From an uncultured Opitutales bacterium (lineage in GTDB: Bacteria > Verrucomicrobiota > Verrucomicrobiia > Opitutales > Intestinicryptomonadaceae), in contig CAKTTC010000014.1 in NCBI GenBank assembly GCA_934613645.1, positions 1 through 61,026 on the forward strand: a stretch of DNA of 61,026 bases, written 5' to 3'. A program made the translations under genes and the position numbers. Shown piece by piece: positions 1-8,377 of this stretch. The notes beneath the pieces were generated by a model. It was given only the letters and a program-made list of their open reading frames with translations, was not told where the DNA came from and searched no databases. Each line of letters begins with the position of its first letter. Position 1 is the first letter of the stretch.

Positions 1-63
1 AGACTCGAACTCGCGACCTCCTGCGTGACAGGCAGGCGTTCTAACCAACTGAACTACCACCCC
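1..63 (-). tRNA. tRNA-Asp (GTC), 3' end cut off by the window edge
   Basis: Read on the minus strand, the sequence starts GGGGTGG (acceptor arm), then TA, then a D-arm with GTTC/GAAC pairing. The anticodon stem CCTGC/GCAGG flanks the loop CTGTCAC, which gives anticodon GTC (aspartate). The T-arm begins GCGAGTTCGAGTCT and runs off the edge, so the 3' acceptor strand and CCA end are missing. The 5' end is set at 63 by counting seven acceptor bases before T8-A9. Confidence 0.93.
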
Positions 64-463
64 AATTGATTATTATTTCGTTATGTTGCCCATTCCCACC
101 CCGCGTGTCAACTATATTTTTTTCTTTTTCTTCACTTTTTCTTTTTATCTCTCATTTTCACAATCTTCCATGTGTCTTTTTTTATCGGGTATATTTCCCT
201 GTATCTTATTTAGTGCCTTTCCCCGGGGCTTTTCAGTATTATCTTGACTGTATTTTTTATATTTCTACGATATCCAACGGTTATGAAGAGGCGGTTATTT
301 TTAGGTTATATGGCATTGGCGCGTTTTTGCGGGTTGCCGTTGTTCGGCGGAAATGTCGGGCGAAAGAGCCAAAAATGTATTCGCTTTACTGCGGTTTCGG
401 CAATTGTTTCCGCACATCAAGTGGATTTTGCCGAAAAATATTGAGGGTTAGGAATTATTTAAA
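64..463. other. AT-rich intergenic stretch with no convincing gene
   Basis: About 400 bp between the tRNA and the pentapeptide-repeat gene. It is much richer in A+T than the genes around it. Short open frames exist on the plus strand, but their translations are hydrophobic and low in complexity with no recognisable motif. It probably holds the promoters of both flanking genes; I cannot place them with confidence. Confidence 0.5.
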
Positions 464-1363
464 ATGGAGGAAAAGTATTACAAGGTAATTTTGCCGTCGT
501 CGGTATCACCCACGAAAAATTTCGACTACACTCCGTATCTGCCGCGCGGCGGCGAAGCGGGGGCGTGGCTTCCTCCGATTCCCGCCGCCAAAATACGCGG
601 CGCGGGCTACTACGTTTCCAAACACTGGCGCATTTGGTGGACGGCGGGTGCGCGCGTGTTCGAAGTGGAGTGCAGGGGGCTTCGGCGCGAAGAGCTAAAC
701 GGCGTGGAAAAGCAGGCGTGTTGTGAATCAATCCGTTTCCTGCGCGAAGTTTCCGTCGATTCGGGCGACGCCAAATTCAACTGTGGCTGCGGCAACACGG
801 GGCGTTCGAACGAGGGCGACTGCAACGCGGGCGATTTCAACATCGGCAGCCGCAACGTCGGCAATCTGAACGCAGGCGACTTCAACACGGGCGACTCCAA
901 CACGGGCATTGACAACGTAGGCAACGACAACCGCGGCAGTCTCAATTCGGGTTCGTCAAACGTCGGGCACTCAAACACGGGCAGTTTCAACCGAGGCAGC
1001 TTCAACAGCGGCGACCACAACATCGGGCACGCCAACACGGGCAGTTTCAACCGCGGCAACCGCAACTCGGGCAAGTGGAATGTCTGCAACAACAGCTGCG
1101 GGTTTTTCAACACTGCGGAACCTCCCGCGTATATGTTCGACAAGCCTACGGGGCTGCGCGCTTCCGAAATCCGTCTGCCGAAGTGGCTTCAGAAGGGCGA
1201 TTTGAGCGCGTCGCTTGAATCCGCCGACATCGACGACCTTCAGGCTACTTTCGCCCTCCCGAATTTCGACGCCGCCATTTTCGAGCGCATTACGGGCATT
1301 TCCGCCGAAAAACTGAACGCCGTTATTGCGCGCAAAAAAGCCGAAGCACTGGGGCGGGTATAG
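464..1363 (+). CDS. Pentapeptide-repeat protein (asparagine-glycine type)
   Basis: A 299-residue protein. Residues 1-105 are non-repetitive. From about residue 106 to 215 there are some 22 consecutive five-residue units of the form N-x-G-x-x (NTGRS, NAGDF, NIGSR, NVGNL and similar), the pattern of the Pentapeptide_2 family rather than the A(D/N)Lxx type. The last two units decay (NVCNN, SCGFF). The C-terminal 80 residues are again non-repetitive and contain FDKPTG, a tail I associate with similar metagenomic proteins. Such repeats are expected to form a regular beta-structure; the role is unknown. There is no signal peptide or membrane segment. The ATG follows an AT-rich leader. It could be phage-derived, but no phage genes are adjacent. 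Confidence 0.75.
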   Translation: MEEKYYKVILPSSVSPTKNFDYTPYLPRGGEAGAWLPPIPAAKIRGAGYYVSKHWRIWWTAGARVFEVECRGLRREELNGVEKQACCESIRFLREVSVDSGDAKFNCGCGNTGRSNEGDCNAGDFNIGSRNVGNLNAGDFNTGDSNTGIDNVGNDNRGSLNSGSSNVGHSNTGSFNRGSFNSGDHNIGHANTGSFNRGNRNSGKWNVCNNSCGFFNTAEPPAYMFDKPTGLRASEIRLPKWLQKGDLSASLESADIDDLQATFALPNFDAAIFERITGISAEKLNAVIARKKAEALGRV

Positions 1364-1430
1364 ATTTTTTTTCGGGAAAACAAACCGAATTCTAAACAAC
1401 ACAAAAAAGCAACGTAAAATAATAACACAT

Positions 1431-2415
1431 ATGAAATCACTACAAATACTAAAAACAAATATCGCAAAGGCGGCGTTTGGCTTATCGACCGCGCCATTCT
1501 GCTGCCCGACGACTTCACGCTTGTCTTGCGCGACTGCCTTGTGAGGCTTGCGCCAAACGTCAGGGACAACATAATCCGCAGCGCGGGCGCGCAAAACGGA
1601 AAGCTTGTTCCAAACAAAAACATTTCGATTGTGGCATCGGCAATCCCGTGCTGAGCGGGGGGCTGGGTTCGCACTACGGCGTGCGCACGGGCGACAAAAA
1701 CGGCTGGCGCACAATCGGCATTTTGCTCGTTTCTGTCAACGGTTTTAAAATCGAAAATCTGACATTGCAAAACACGCAGGCGTGGGGAATTTCAGTCGAA
1801 TCGGGCTCGTCAAACGGGCGCATTTCGAACATCACTTTCGACGACAAAAACGATATGCGCAATCAGGACGGCGTGGACATTCGAAAGGGCTGCCACGACA
1901 TCACCATTGAAAACATCTTCGGCAGCGTCGGCGACGACGCGGTTGCGCTCACGGGCTACATCGCTTCAGTCGCGCCCGAAAAACGCGTGATAGGCGGCGA
2001 GGGCATGCAATACGGCGGCCGCTGGGAGACGGGCGCGGACGACATCTACAACATCACAATAAGAAACGTTCGGGCGAAGTGTCTGGGCGGGCACGGCATT
2101 GTGCGGCTTTTGAATCAGGACGGCGTGAACATGTATAATATAATAGTCCGCGACATCGTCGATACCGCCGTGGGCGACGAACCGCGCGCGCAGGCAACAG
2201 TGCGCATCGGCGACATTCGTTTCTATAAGCAAAGACGCTCCCAAATGGGCGAAATGCGCAACATTTTAGTCGACGGCGTAATGGCGAAGGGCAAGGTAGC
2301 CGTCTGGATAAAAGGGCCTTTGTGCGACAGCACAATACGCAACGTCTTCACCGAAACGCCCCAAACAAAACGCTACGACACCTCCGCGCCCACTGAGCGC
2401 GTCATTTTGGAATAG
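1431..2415 (+). pseudogene. GH28-like right-handed beta-helix hydrolase, broken by frameshifts
   Basis: Polygalacturonase-like (GH28-related) sequence spread over three frames. A start-like ATG at 1431 is in one frame. From 1451 a second frame reads GGVWLID, LPDDFTLVL and RDNIIRSAG, which continues to about 1632. The third frame then takes over at GIGNPVLSGG and runs to the stop at 2415. The third-frame part has the family's landmarks: GWRTIGILL, QDGVDI, GDDAVAL (the catalytic aspartate region) and GGHGI. At least two indels are therefore needed to read the gene, so it is either a pseudogene or carries assembly errors. An intact enzyme would be secreted and act on pectic polymers, matching the GH106 and LamG genes nearby. 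A GTG/ATG-started short form from 1477 would begin with unrelated basic residues and is not credible. Confidence 0.75.
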
Positions 2416-2431
2416 AATTTTTGAACGGAAC

Positions 2432-2473
2432 AGCCCTGCCGCACTTTGTTTTTTGCCGCGGCGGGGCTTTTTT
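2432..2473 (+). terminator. Rho-independent terminator after the GH28-like gene
   Basis: An 11-bp stem (AGCCCTGCCGC at 2432-2442 with GCGGCGGGGCT at 2458-2468, one G-T pair) closes a 15-nt loop and is followed by a run of T. Confidence 0.7.
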
Positions 2474-2508
2474 GCTTTTGCGAAATACGGGGCAGGGGAG
2501 CGGCACGT

Positions 2509-2868
2509 CTATTTATTCGGAAGCCAGAAACCTCCCTTGCCGTCCGACTCCACGTGGCCGCCGCCGCTTGGCAGCCAGAAGCCGCCGCGCCCGTCCGATT
2601 CAATGTGTCCGCCTCCGTTGGGAAGCCAATGGCCTCCCTTGCCGTCGGATTGCATATGCCCGCCTCCGTTCGGAAGCCAGAAACCTCCCTTGCCGTCCGA
2701 CTCCACGTGGCCGCCGCCGTTCGGCAGCCAGAAGCCGCCGCGCCCGTCGGTTTCTACATGCCCTCCGCCGTTGGGCAGCCAAAAGCCGCCTTTGCCGTCG
2801 GATTGCATGTGCCCCGCAAAGGCGGTCAAACATACAAACAGAAAGCAGGCAAAGAATCTCGTTTTCAT
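2509..2868 (-). CDS. Small secreted protein made of six 17-residue repeats
   Basis: A 119-residue protein. Residues 1-18 (MKTRFFACFLFVCLTAFA) are a typical signal peptide. The rest is six near-identical units with the consensus H-x-x-S-D-G-K/R-G-G-F-W-L-P-N-G-G-G, ending in a single lysine. I start at the ATG at 2868 because the signal peptide begins there; a TTG three codons upstream is the alternative. All frames on both strands are open through the repeat, but only this one has a signal peptide. I do not recognise the family. Conserved His, Asp, Gly and Trp in each unit would suit ligand or glycan binding, or a structural role, but that is speculation. No strong ribosome-binding site is visible. 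Confidence 0.72.
   Translation of the reverse strand: MKTRFFACFLFVCLTAFAGHMQSDGKGGFWLPNGGGHVETDGRGGFWLPNGGGHVESDGKGGFWLPNGGGHMQSDGKGGHWLPNGGGHIESDGRGGFWLPSGGGHVESDGKGGFWLPNK
2515..2811 (-). repeat. Six tandem 51-bp coding repeats
   Basis: Six units of 51 bp without spacers; the last is truncated to 42 bp. They encode H-(V/M/I)-(E/Q)-(S/T)-DG-(K/R)-GG-(F/H)-WLP-(N/S) followed by GGG. Units three and six are identical in protein sequence, and third-position differences distinguish several units, so the array is not a fresh duplication. Confidence 0.9.
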
Positions 2869-3007
2869 AACGTTCAAGAATAAAGAAGTTGTGGGGTAGT
2901 CAAATATTTTGTTGTTATAATATTATTCGGAATATTTTTTGCAATCTTCTGTTACGGGCTTAATTTTCCCCGCTCCCACTAAAAAACAATCAAAAGTTAG
3001 GTTTACT

Positions 3008-4260
3008 ATGAATATCAAAAAAACGGCACTCTTTGTTTCGGCGGCGTTCTTTGCTACGTCGGCGTTTGCAATAGACCACTGGCTGTGGTTGACAACGGGT
3101 TCAAACACGCTTCCCGTTTGGAACTACAACGGCACGGACGTCACCGTAAGCAACCGAGACCTCGTTATCTTCGGCGGCGACGGCGTTTCGGTTGACGCCA
3201 ACGTTAACGGCGAAATTACGTCTACTACAACGGCGTTCCAATTCTCGGGTTCGAATGGAAGAACTGCGGGCAACGTTACAATAAACATCGGCGAAGGTTT
3301 CACCTTGACAGCCCAGAGCTTTGCATTCGGTGGCGAAGGAATGATTGCGGGTTCTACCGTTTTGGTTCAGGGCGCGGGCACGTTCAATATGAACGGTGCG
3401 TGGAACTTGGCAGGTGCGGGCATAACGGGAATCAGCACGGTTATAAAATCAAACGCCGCACTCAATGGGGCTGTAAATCTCGGCAACGGCAATTCGCTTA
3501 AATTCGAAAGCCTCACGGGCACTTACTCGGGCACGGTTACAATCGGCGCGGGTTCTAAATACGAAGCCAACATTACCAGCACGGGCTACACCACTCTCCC
3601 CGGAAAGCTCGTTGTAAACGGCGGCACGTTCAGATTCACAAAATCGTCGGGTGTTGTAATGCTCAACGACGCCGTAATCAATTCGCTCTCCGAAGACGCG
3701 TATGTGAGCGCGGGCGGCTTGAATAACAGCGGAACATTCAAAATCGGTGCGGGCGTCGACAAAAAGATAATCATCAACAGCGGAAACTTCACGATGTGGG
3801 ACGGAAATCTCGAGCTTAATTCCTCGAACGTTCTGGTGAGAGGCGACGGAACTTCGCCCGTTGACTTCGAACTTTCGGGCGGCAACGCGGGCGGAAAATT
3901 CACCTCGGCGCGGACAACGCATTCGGCCACATTCGTTCGAACAACAAGTCGGGTTATGCAATGGAGCTTGTTCTCAACGGCAACGAATTCAAAGTTGAAA
4001 AGTTCGACTCCAAAAACATAACGCTTACAATCGACGACTTCGCCGACGGGCTTTTTGTTGCGAAGACCGAAAACATCAGCATGATTGATTTGGATAAAAT
4101 CATTGCCAAGCAGGGCGAAACGACTGTCGAAAACCTCTTCTGGAAAGACTTGGGCAACGGGTATTCCTCGCTTGTCTCTACTATTCCCGAACCCGCAACG
4201 GTTGCGGCAATCTTCGGCGCGGCGGCTTTGGCTTTGGCGGTTGTGCGTCGCAGAAAGTAG
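3008..4260 (+). pseudogene. PEP-CTERM-anchored surface protein with one frameshift near 3900
   Basis: The ATG at 3008 begins a signal peptide (MNIKKTALFVSAAFFATSAFA). A long stretch rich in G, N, T and S follows, with the low-complexity look of autotransporter-type passenger domains. Near residue 298 the frame shifts: the first frame ends at 4021 in unrelated sequence, while the +2 frame continues sensibly (LGADNAFGHIRSNN, then YAMELVLNGNEF) to 4260. Adding one C at about 3903 would restore a single reading frame of about 417 residues. The C-terminus is a textbook PEP-CTERM sorting signal: IPEPAT, a hydrophobic stretch, then VRRRK, which implies an exosortase elsewhere in the genome. Whether this is a real mutation or a sequencing error cannot be told from here. 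Confidence 0.8.
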
Positions 4261-4287
4261 TTTTTTCGCTAATTACGCGTAAATTCG

Positions 4288-4321
4288 CGGAGACGTTTTA
4301 AAAGGCGTCTCCGTTTTTTTT
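4288..4321 (+). terminator. Rho-independent terminator after the PEP-CTERM gene
   Basis: A perfect 8-bp stem, CGGAGACG (4288-4295) with CGTCTCCG (4306-4313), a 10-nt loop and then eight T. Confidence 0.9.
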
Positions 4322-4357
4322 GTTGATACAAGGCGGCGCGTAGGGTAGCCTGTCCAA

Positions 4358-5233
4358 ATGAAAAAGTTTACGGGATTTATTTTGTGCGCCGCCGCCGCGT
4401 TCTTGGGCGCGTGTTGCGGGGGTGAAACGCGCGCTCAAAGCTCTGCGGAGCGCGTCCGCGCCGACATTTTGGCGGAGAAGTCGCTTGTGGCGTTTTGGGA
4501 TTTTTCCGAACCGCAAAAGTCGGACGGCGGGTTTGCCGACACGCGCGGGAATTTCGCCCTGTGCGACGCCTCGGGGAGCGTCAAACGCGTTTCGGGAGAC
4601 GGCGTTTTCGGCGGGGCGTGCCTTGAGTTTAACGGCGAAAATTCGTATTTGACTTTGCCGAAAGAGAAAGTCGGCGCGCTCGACATCACAAAGAAAATCA
4701 CGGTGGTTGCGTGGGTGAAGCGCGCGTCGGGCAAGCACAACTGCTTTGTCGCGGGACTTTGGAACGAGCATTCCGACGGCGGCAAACGCCAATACGGACT
4801 GTTCGTTTCGCTCCCGTATTACAACGGCGCGGACAGGGTTTGCGGGCACATCTCGCAGACGGGCAAGGCAACGCCGCCGTTCCCGTATTCGGTCGACTAC
4901 AGCACAAGCCCCGAGAAAGTCCCCGTGGGAGAGTGGGTGCAGGTTGCAATGACGTTCGACGGGCGCGAGATAAAATCGTTCTTCGACGGAAAATTCACGC
5001 CTTCCGAACCCGAATTTATAGAGCACACAAAGGGTTTCGCTGGCTACCCGAACGGGCTTGTCCAGCGGAAGAATCCGTATTATTTCCCGCACGAAATGCG
5101 CAGCAACGGCTCCGACTTCACAGTGGGTTCTGTTTTGCTCAAGCGCGGAATGGGCAACTTTTTCCACGGCAGAATTGCCGCAGTTGCGGTCTTTGCCGAC
5201 ATCGTGGACCCCGCGCGCTTTGTTGTGAAGTGA
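4358..5233 (+). CDS. LamG-domain (concanavalin A-like) secreted lipoprotein
   Basis: 291 residues. The N-terminus (MKKFTGFILCAAAAFLGAC) is a signal sequence ending in a plausible lipobox, LGAC, so the protein is probably lipid-anchored. Residues 38 to 285 form one LamG/laminin-G-like sandwich: LVAFWDFSE near the start, then VVAWVKR, GEWVQVAMTFDG and a final GRIAAVAVF strand, all landmarks of LamG_3 domains. Such domains bind carbohydrate or accompany glycoside hydrolases; there is no catalytic motif. It lies directly upstream of the GH106 gene in the same direction, though a terminator-like hairpin separates them, so co-transcription is uncertain. Confidence 0.8.
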   Translation: MKKFTGFILCAAAAFLGACCGGETRAQSSAERVRADILAEKSLVAFWDFSEPQKSDGGFADTRGNFALCDASGSVKRVSGDGVFGGACLEFNGENSYLTLPKEKVGALDITKKITVVAWVKRASGKHNCFVAGLWNEHSDGGKRQYGLFVSLPYYNGADRVCGHISQTGKATPPFPYSVDYSTSPEKVPVGEWVQVAMTFDGREIKSFFDGKFTPSEPEFIEHTKGFAGYPNGLVQRKNPYYFPHEMRSNGSDFTVGSVLLKRGMGNFFHGRIAAVAVFADIVDPARFVVK

Positions 5234-5279
5234 GCACGCGCAGAACGCCTGCTTTGGGAATTTAAACTTTTGGGCAAAT

Positions 5280-5317
5280 GCGGGTCGGCGTTGGAATTAC
5301 GCAGACCCGCTTTCTTT
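5280..5317 (+). terminator. Terminator-like hairpin after the LamG gene
   Basis: A 7-bp perfect stem, GCGGGTC (5280-5286) with GACCCGC (5304-5310), a 17-nt loop and a TTTCTTT tail. Confidence 0.6.
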
Positions 5318-5427
5318 GCGGCGTTCCAGTGTGTTTGAAAGGTTAGTATACTAATTTTTGTTGACGTTCCGCCGAAAATTTGCCATTGTCGCGTTCTCTT
5401 CTCCATTCAACACACTATAGGGAAATT

Positions 5428-8238
5428 ATGAAAAAATTGGCTGTTATATTTGTATTTTTGTGGTCGTTCGCCGTTCTTCGGGCGTCGGTTGATATCGGGA
5501 AATTTGCAACGCCCGACGATTCTTCAAAACCGTGGGTTTATTGGTTGTGGCTAAACGGCAATGTAGACAAGCCCTCAATCACCGCAGACTTGGAGGCAAT
5601 CAAAAAAATGGGGGCGGCGGGCGTTTTGTTTTTCGACAACCGCGGCTACAACGACCAAAACATACCCATGCCGCGCCCGCGCAACCAGTATTTGGACAGC
5701 GATTGGATTGAAAATTTTTCGTTTGCAATATCGGAAATCGAGCGGTTGGGGCTTAAAATCAGCATAAATTTGAGCAGTTGCGGCGGGAATCTGAAAGGTC
5801 CGTGGAAAGTCGGTTTTGACGCCCCGAAACGCTTGGTCTACAAAATAACGCCGCTTGAAAAATCGTATTCGGCCGCGCTCGAAAAATATCCGTCTCAATT
5901 CTACAAGCGCGTTGCGGTTTTTGCCGTCAAATACGGCGGGGAAACATTCGGCTCTTCGCAAAATTGGCTTGACGCAGGCGACGGCGCATACGATACCGCT
6001 CGCAACAGAACGCTTGTAAAAGATGGCGGAAGCGTTTCCAGAAAGGTTTTGGAAGTTGTCGATTTGACTTCCGAAGTCAAAGACGGCGCGCTTTCGTGGA
6101 ACGTTCCCGACGGCGGAAACTGGGCTCTGTTGCAGGTAGGCTATACGGTTTTGGACAATCGGGAATACGACGTCGACATTCTCGACCGCGACGCCGTTGC
6201 GGCGCACTTCAACAGATTTGTAGACGTATACAAAAAGAACTTCCCCGAAGCAATCGGGCGGACAATTACGCATTTTTACAACGTCAGTTGGGAGGGAACA
6301 ATGCCGACTTGGACGCACGGCCTCGAAAAGTTTTTCAAAAAAGACCGCGGCTACGACATCGAAAAGTGGCTGCCTACCCTTTGTGGCTTTGCGTTCGACG
6401 ACACCGAGGGAACGCGGAAGTTCATAACCGATTTCCGCCGCGCCCGCAACAACTGTTTCAGGGAGCATTTTTACGCCACTATGGCGGAGCTTTCCCACAG
6501 GGAGGGCGTGCAGTGGCATTCGGAATCGGGCGGCCCGTGGTCGCGCCAACCCGCAGCTTTCGGCGAGGCCGACCAGCTCGCCTTTTTGGGAATGAACGAC
6601 ATTCCGCAGGGCGAATTTTGGTGCCCGCTCGAGCACGACAAAGGGAAAATGTTGTGGACGCAGTGGAACAGATTTTTGGTTCGCCCCATAACGTGGGCGG
6701 CGCACATCTACGGCAGAAATCTGGTTTCGATAGAGGCTTTTACGCATATGACCTACCACTGGACGGCGTATCCGGCAATGCTGAAGCCCGCCGCCGATTT
6801 TTCCTTTGTAATGGGGTCAAATTTCACGATTTGCCACTCATATACGTCGTCTCCCGACTCTTTCGGCGAACCCGGTATGGAATACTTCGCGGGAACGCAC
6901 TTCAACCGCCACACCACTTGGTACGCCCAGAGCGTCGAATTTATGACCTACCTTGCGCGCTGCCAGTATTTGCTGCGCCAAGGCAGACCCGTTGTCGATT
7001 TTGCCGTATACAACGGCGACGTTCCCTATGAGCATTGGCTTACGTTCGGCGGGAAAATATCGCCGTTTATACGCGGGCTTTGCTATGACGTTATAAACAA
7101 CGACGTTCTGCTAAACGGCGCAAAGTTTGAAAACGGCAAGCTTGTTTTGAAAAGCGGAATTTCCTACAAGGCGTTGTATGTAGACCTGAGCCGAAAGGAG
7201 GTTTCCCCGAAGGCTTTGGCAAAGATTCTCGAGCTTAAGCGCGCAGGGTTGCCCGTGTTCTGCTCGCCAGAAGGCGCGAGCGGTTCTACTCCCGATTTCG
7301 CCGTAAAATCAAAACAACCCGTTTTTGCGCCGTCGGTAAAACCCGACGATTGCGCGGGCTTGGGCGAAGACGGCACGTCGGTAAAACAGCTTGCCGACGC
7401 GCTTTGGGACGGGCGCGATTTCGGCGAATATTGCGCGAAGAACTTTGTTCCCGCGTGCGAGTCGGAAAAATTCGAATTCATTGCGCGCTCCGCCGACGAC
7501 GCCGAAATTTTCTTCCTGACGGGGGAGGGCAGCGGCAACGCTACTTTTGTAGCCGACGGCGTTCCCGAGATTTGGAATGCCGTTGACGGCTCTGTTCGCA
7601 GGGCGGAAAAATGGCGCAAAACGGCGGACGGCAGAATTCCAGTTTCGCTCGAATTGCCGAAAAACGGTTCGGCGTTCGTCGTGTTCAGGAAAAATTCCGA
7701 CGCTCCCAATCCCGACGCGTTTACGCCTACAAAACGGCTTGAAATTTCGGGAAAATGGACGGTCTCGTTTCGGGAAAACCGCGGCGCGCCCGCCTCAATC
7801 ACGCTTGAAAAACTCGTTCCGCTAAACGAACACCCCGACTTCGGCGTTCGCCATTTTTCGGGAACGGCGCGCTATTGCAATGCGTTCACTCTCGACAATG
7901 TTCCGCAGCGCGCGCGCTTGGATTTGCCCGAAGTAAACTACATCGCCGAAGTCTACATCAACGGGCAAAAATGCGCAACGCTATGGACGTATCCGTATTC
8001 ATGCGACATTTCCAAATTCCTCAAAAAAGGCGAAAACAAAATCGAAATAGACATTGTAAACACTTGGTATAACCGCTGTGTGGGCGACGCCGCCGCCCCC
8101 GACGGCAAACGCATAACTTCGGGCAATTTTAAAATCGTGCGCGGCGCGCGAAACGGTATGCGTATATTTACGGGGTTTGCCGCCGACGACCCGCTTATGC
8201 GCGCGGGGCTTGTGGGCAAAGTGGTTGTGTCGTTCTGA
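5428..8238 (+). CDS. Secreted glycoside hydrolase family 106-like enzyme (alpha-L-rhamnosidase)
   Basis: 936 residues from the ATG at 5428, chosen because a signal peptide begins there (MKKLAVIFVFLWSFAVLRA) and an AGGG-type ribosome site precedes it. The opening PWVYWLWLNGNVDKPSI and DLEAIKKMGAAGVLFFD is diagnostic for GH106, which cleaves terminal alpha-L-rhamnose from pectin (rhamnogalacturonan) and related glycans. The central TIM-barrel part contains HFYNVSWEG, EGVQWHSESGG and ALEAFTHM-like segments holding acidic residues expected at the active site. The last 170 residues (LDLPEVNYIAEVYINGQ and following) look like a C-terminal galactose-binding-like sandwich. The length is normal for the family. 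Substrate specificity cannot be fixed from sequence alone. Confidence 0.88.
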   Translation: MKKLAVIFVFLWSFAVLRASVDIGKFATPDDSSKPWVYWLWLNGNVDKPSITADLEAIKKMGAAGVLFFDNRGYNDQNIPMPRPRNQYLDSDWIENFSFAISEIERLGLKISINLSSCGGNLKGPWKVGFDAPKRLVYKITPLEKSYSAALEKYPSQFYKRVAVFAVKYGGETFGSSQNWLDAGDGAYDTARNRTLVKDGGSVSRKVLEVVDLTSEVKDGALSWNVPDGGNWALLQVGYTVLDNREYDVDILDRDAVAAHFNRFVDVYKKNFPEAIGRTITHFYNVSWEGTMPTWTHGLEKFFKKDRGYDIEKWLPTLCGFAFDDTEGTRKFITDFRRARNNCFREHFYATMAELSHREGVQWHSESGGPWSRQPAAFGEADQLAFLGMNDIPQGEFWCPLEHDKGKMLWTQWNRFLVRPITWAAHIYGRNLVSIEAFTHMTYHWTAYPAMLKPAADFSFVMGSNFTICHSYTSSPDSFGEPGMEYFAGTHFNRHTTWYAQSVEFMTYLARCQYLLRQGRPVVDFAVYNGDVPYEHWLTFGGKISPFIRGLCYDVINNDVLLNGAKFENGKLVLKSGISYKALYVDLSRKEVSPKALAKILELKRAGLPVFCSPEGASGSTPDFAVKSKQPVFAPSVKPDDCAGLGEDGTSVKQLADALWDGRDFGEYCAKNFVPACESEKFEFIARSADDAEIFFLTGEGSGNATFVADGVPEIWNAVDGSVRRAEKWRKTADGRIPVSLELPKNGSAFVVFRKNSDAPNPDAFTPTKRLEISGKWTVSFRENRGAPASITLEKLVPLNEHPDFGVRHFSGTARYCNAFTLDNVPQRARLDLPEVNYIAEVYINGQKCATLWTYPYSCDISKFLKKGENKIEIDIVNTWYNRCVGDAAAPDGKRITSGNFKIVRGARNGMRIFTGFAADDPLMRAGLVGKVVVSF

Positions 8239-8277
8239 GTCGGGCGGGGCAGCCCGCGGGGAATCGGCACTGAAACA

Positions 8278-8304
8278 AAGCCTCCGCTCAGGGGGCTTTT
8301 TTTT
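8278..8304 (+). terminator. Rho-independent terminator after the GH106 gene
   Basis: AAGCCTCC (8278-8285) pairs with the GGGGGCTT segment (8290-8297 region, one G-T pair) around a GCTCA loop and is followed by eight T. Confidence 0.75.
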
Positions 8305-8377
8305 ATGAAACCGCATTCAAAAATATGTTGCCATGTGCTCCATTGTATGTAATAAGGAAACAGAAACTTTTTACAAA

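Noticed and set aside
66..488. Open frame before the pentapeptide-repeat gene
   Set aside because: Low-complexity hydrophobic translation, AT-rich, overlaps the real start at 464 and shows no motif.
2515..2811. Possible CRISPR or non-coding tandem array
   Set aside because: The 51-bp units are contiguous with no unique spacers and code in frame behind a signal peptide; it is a protein repeat.
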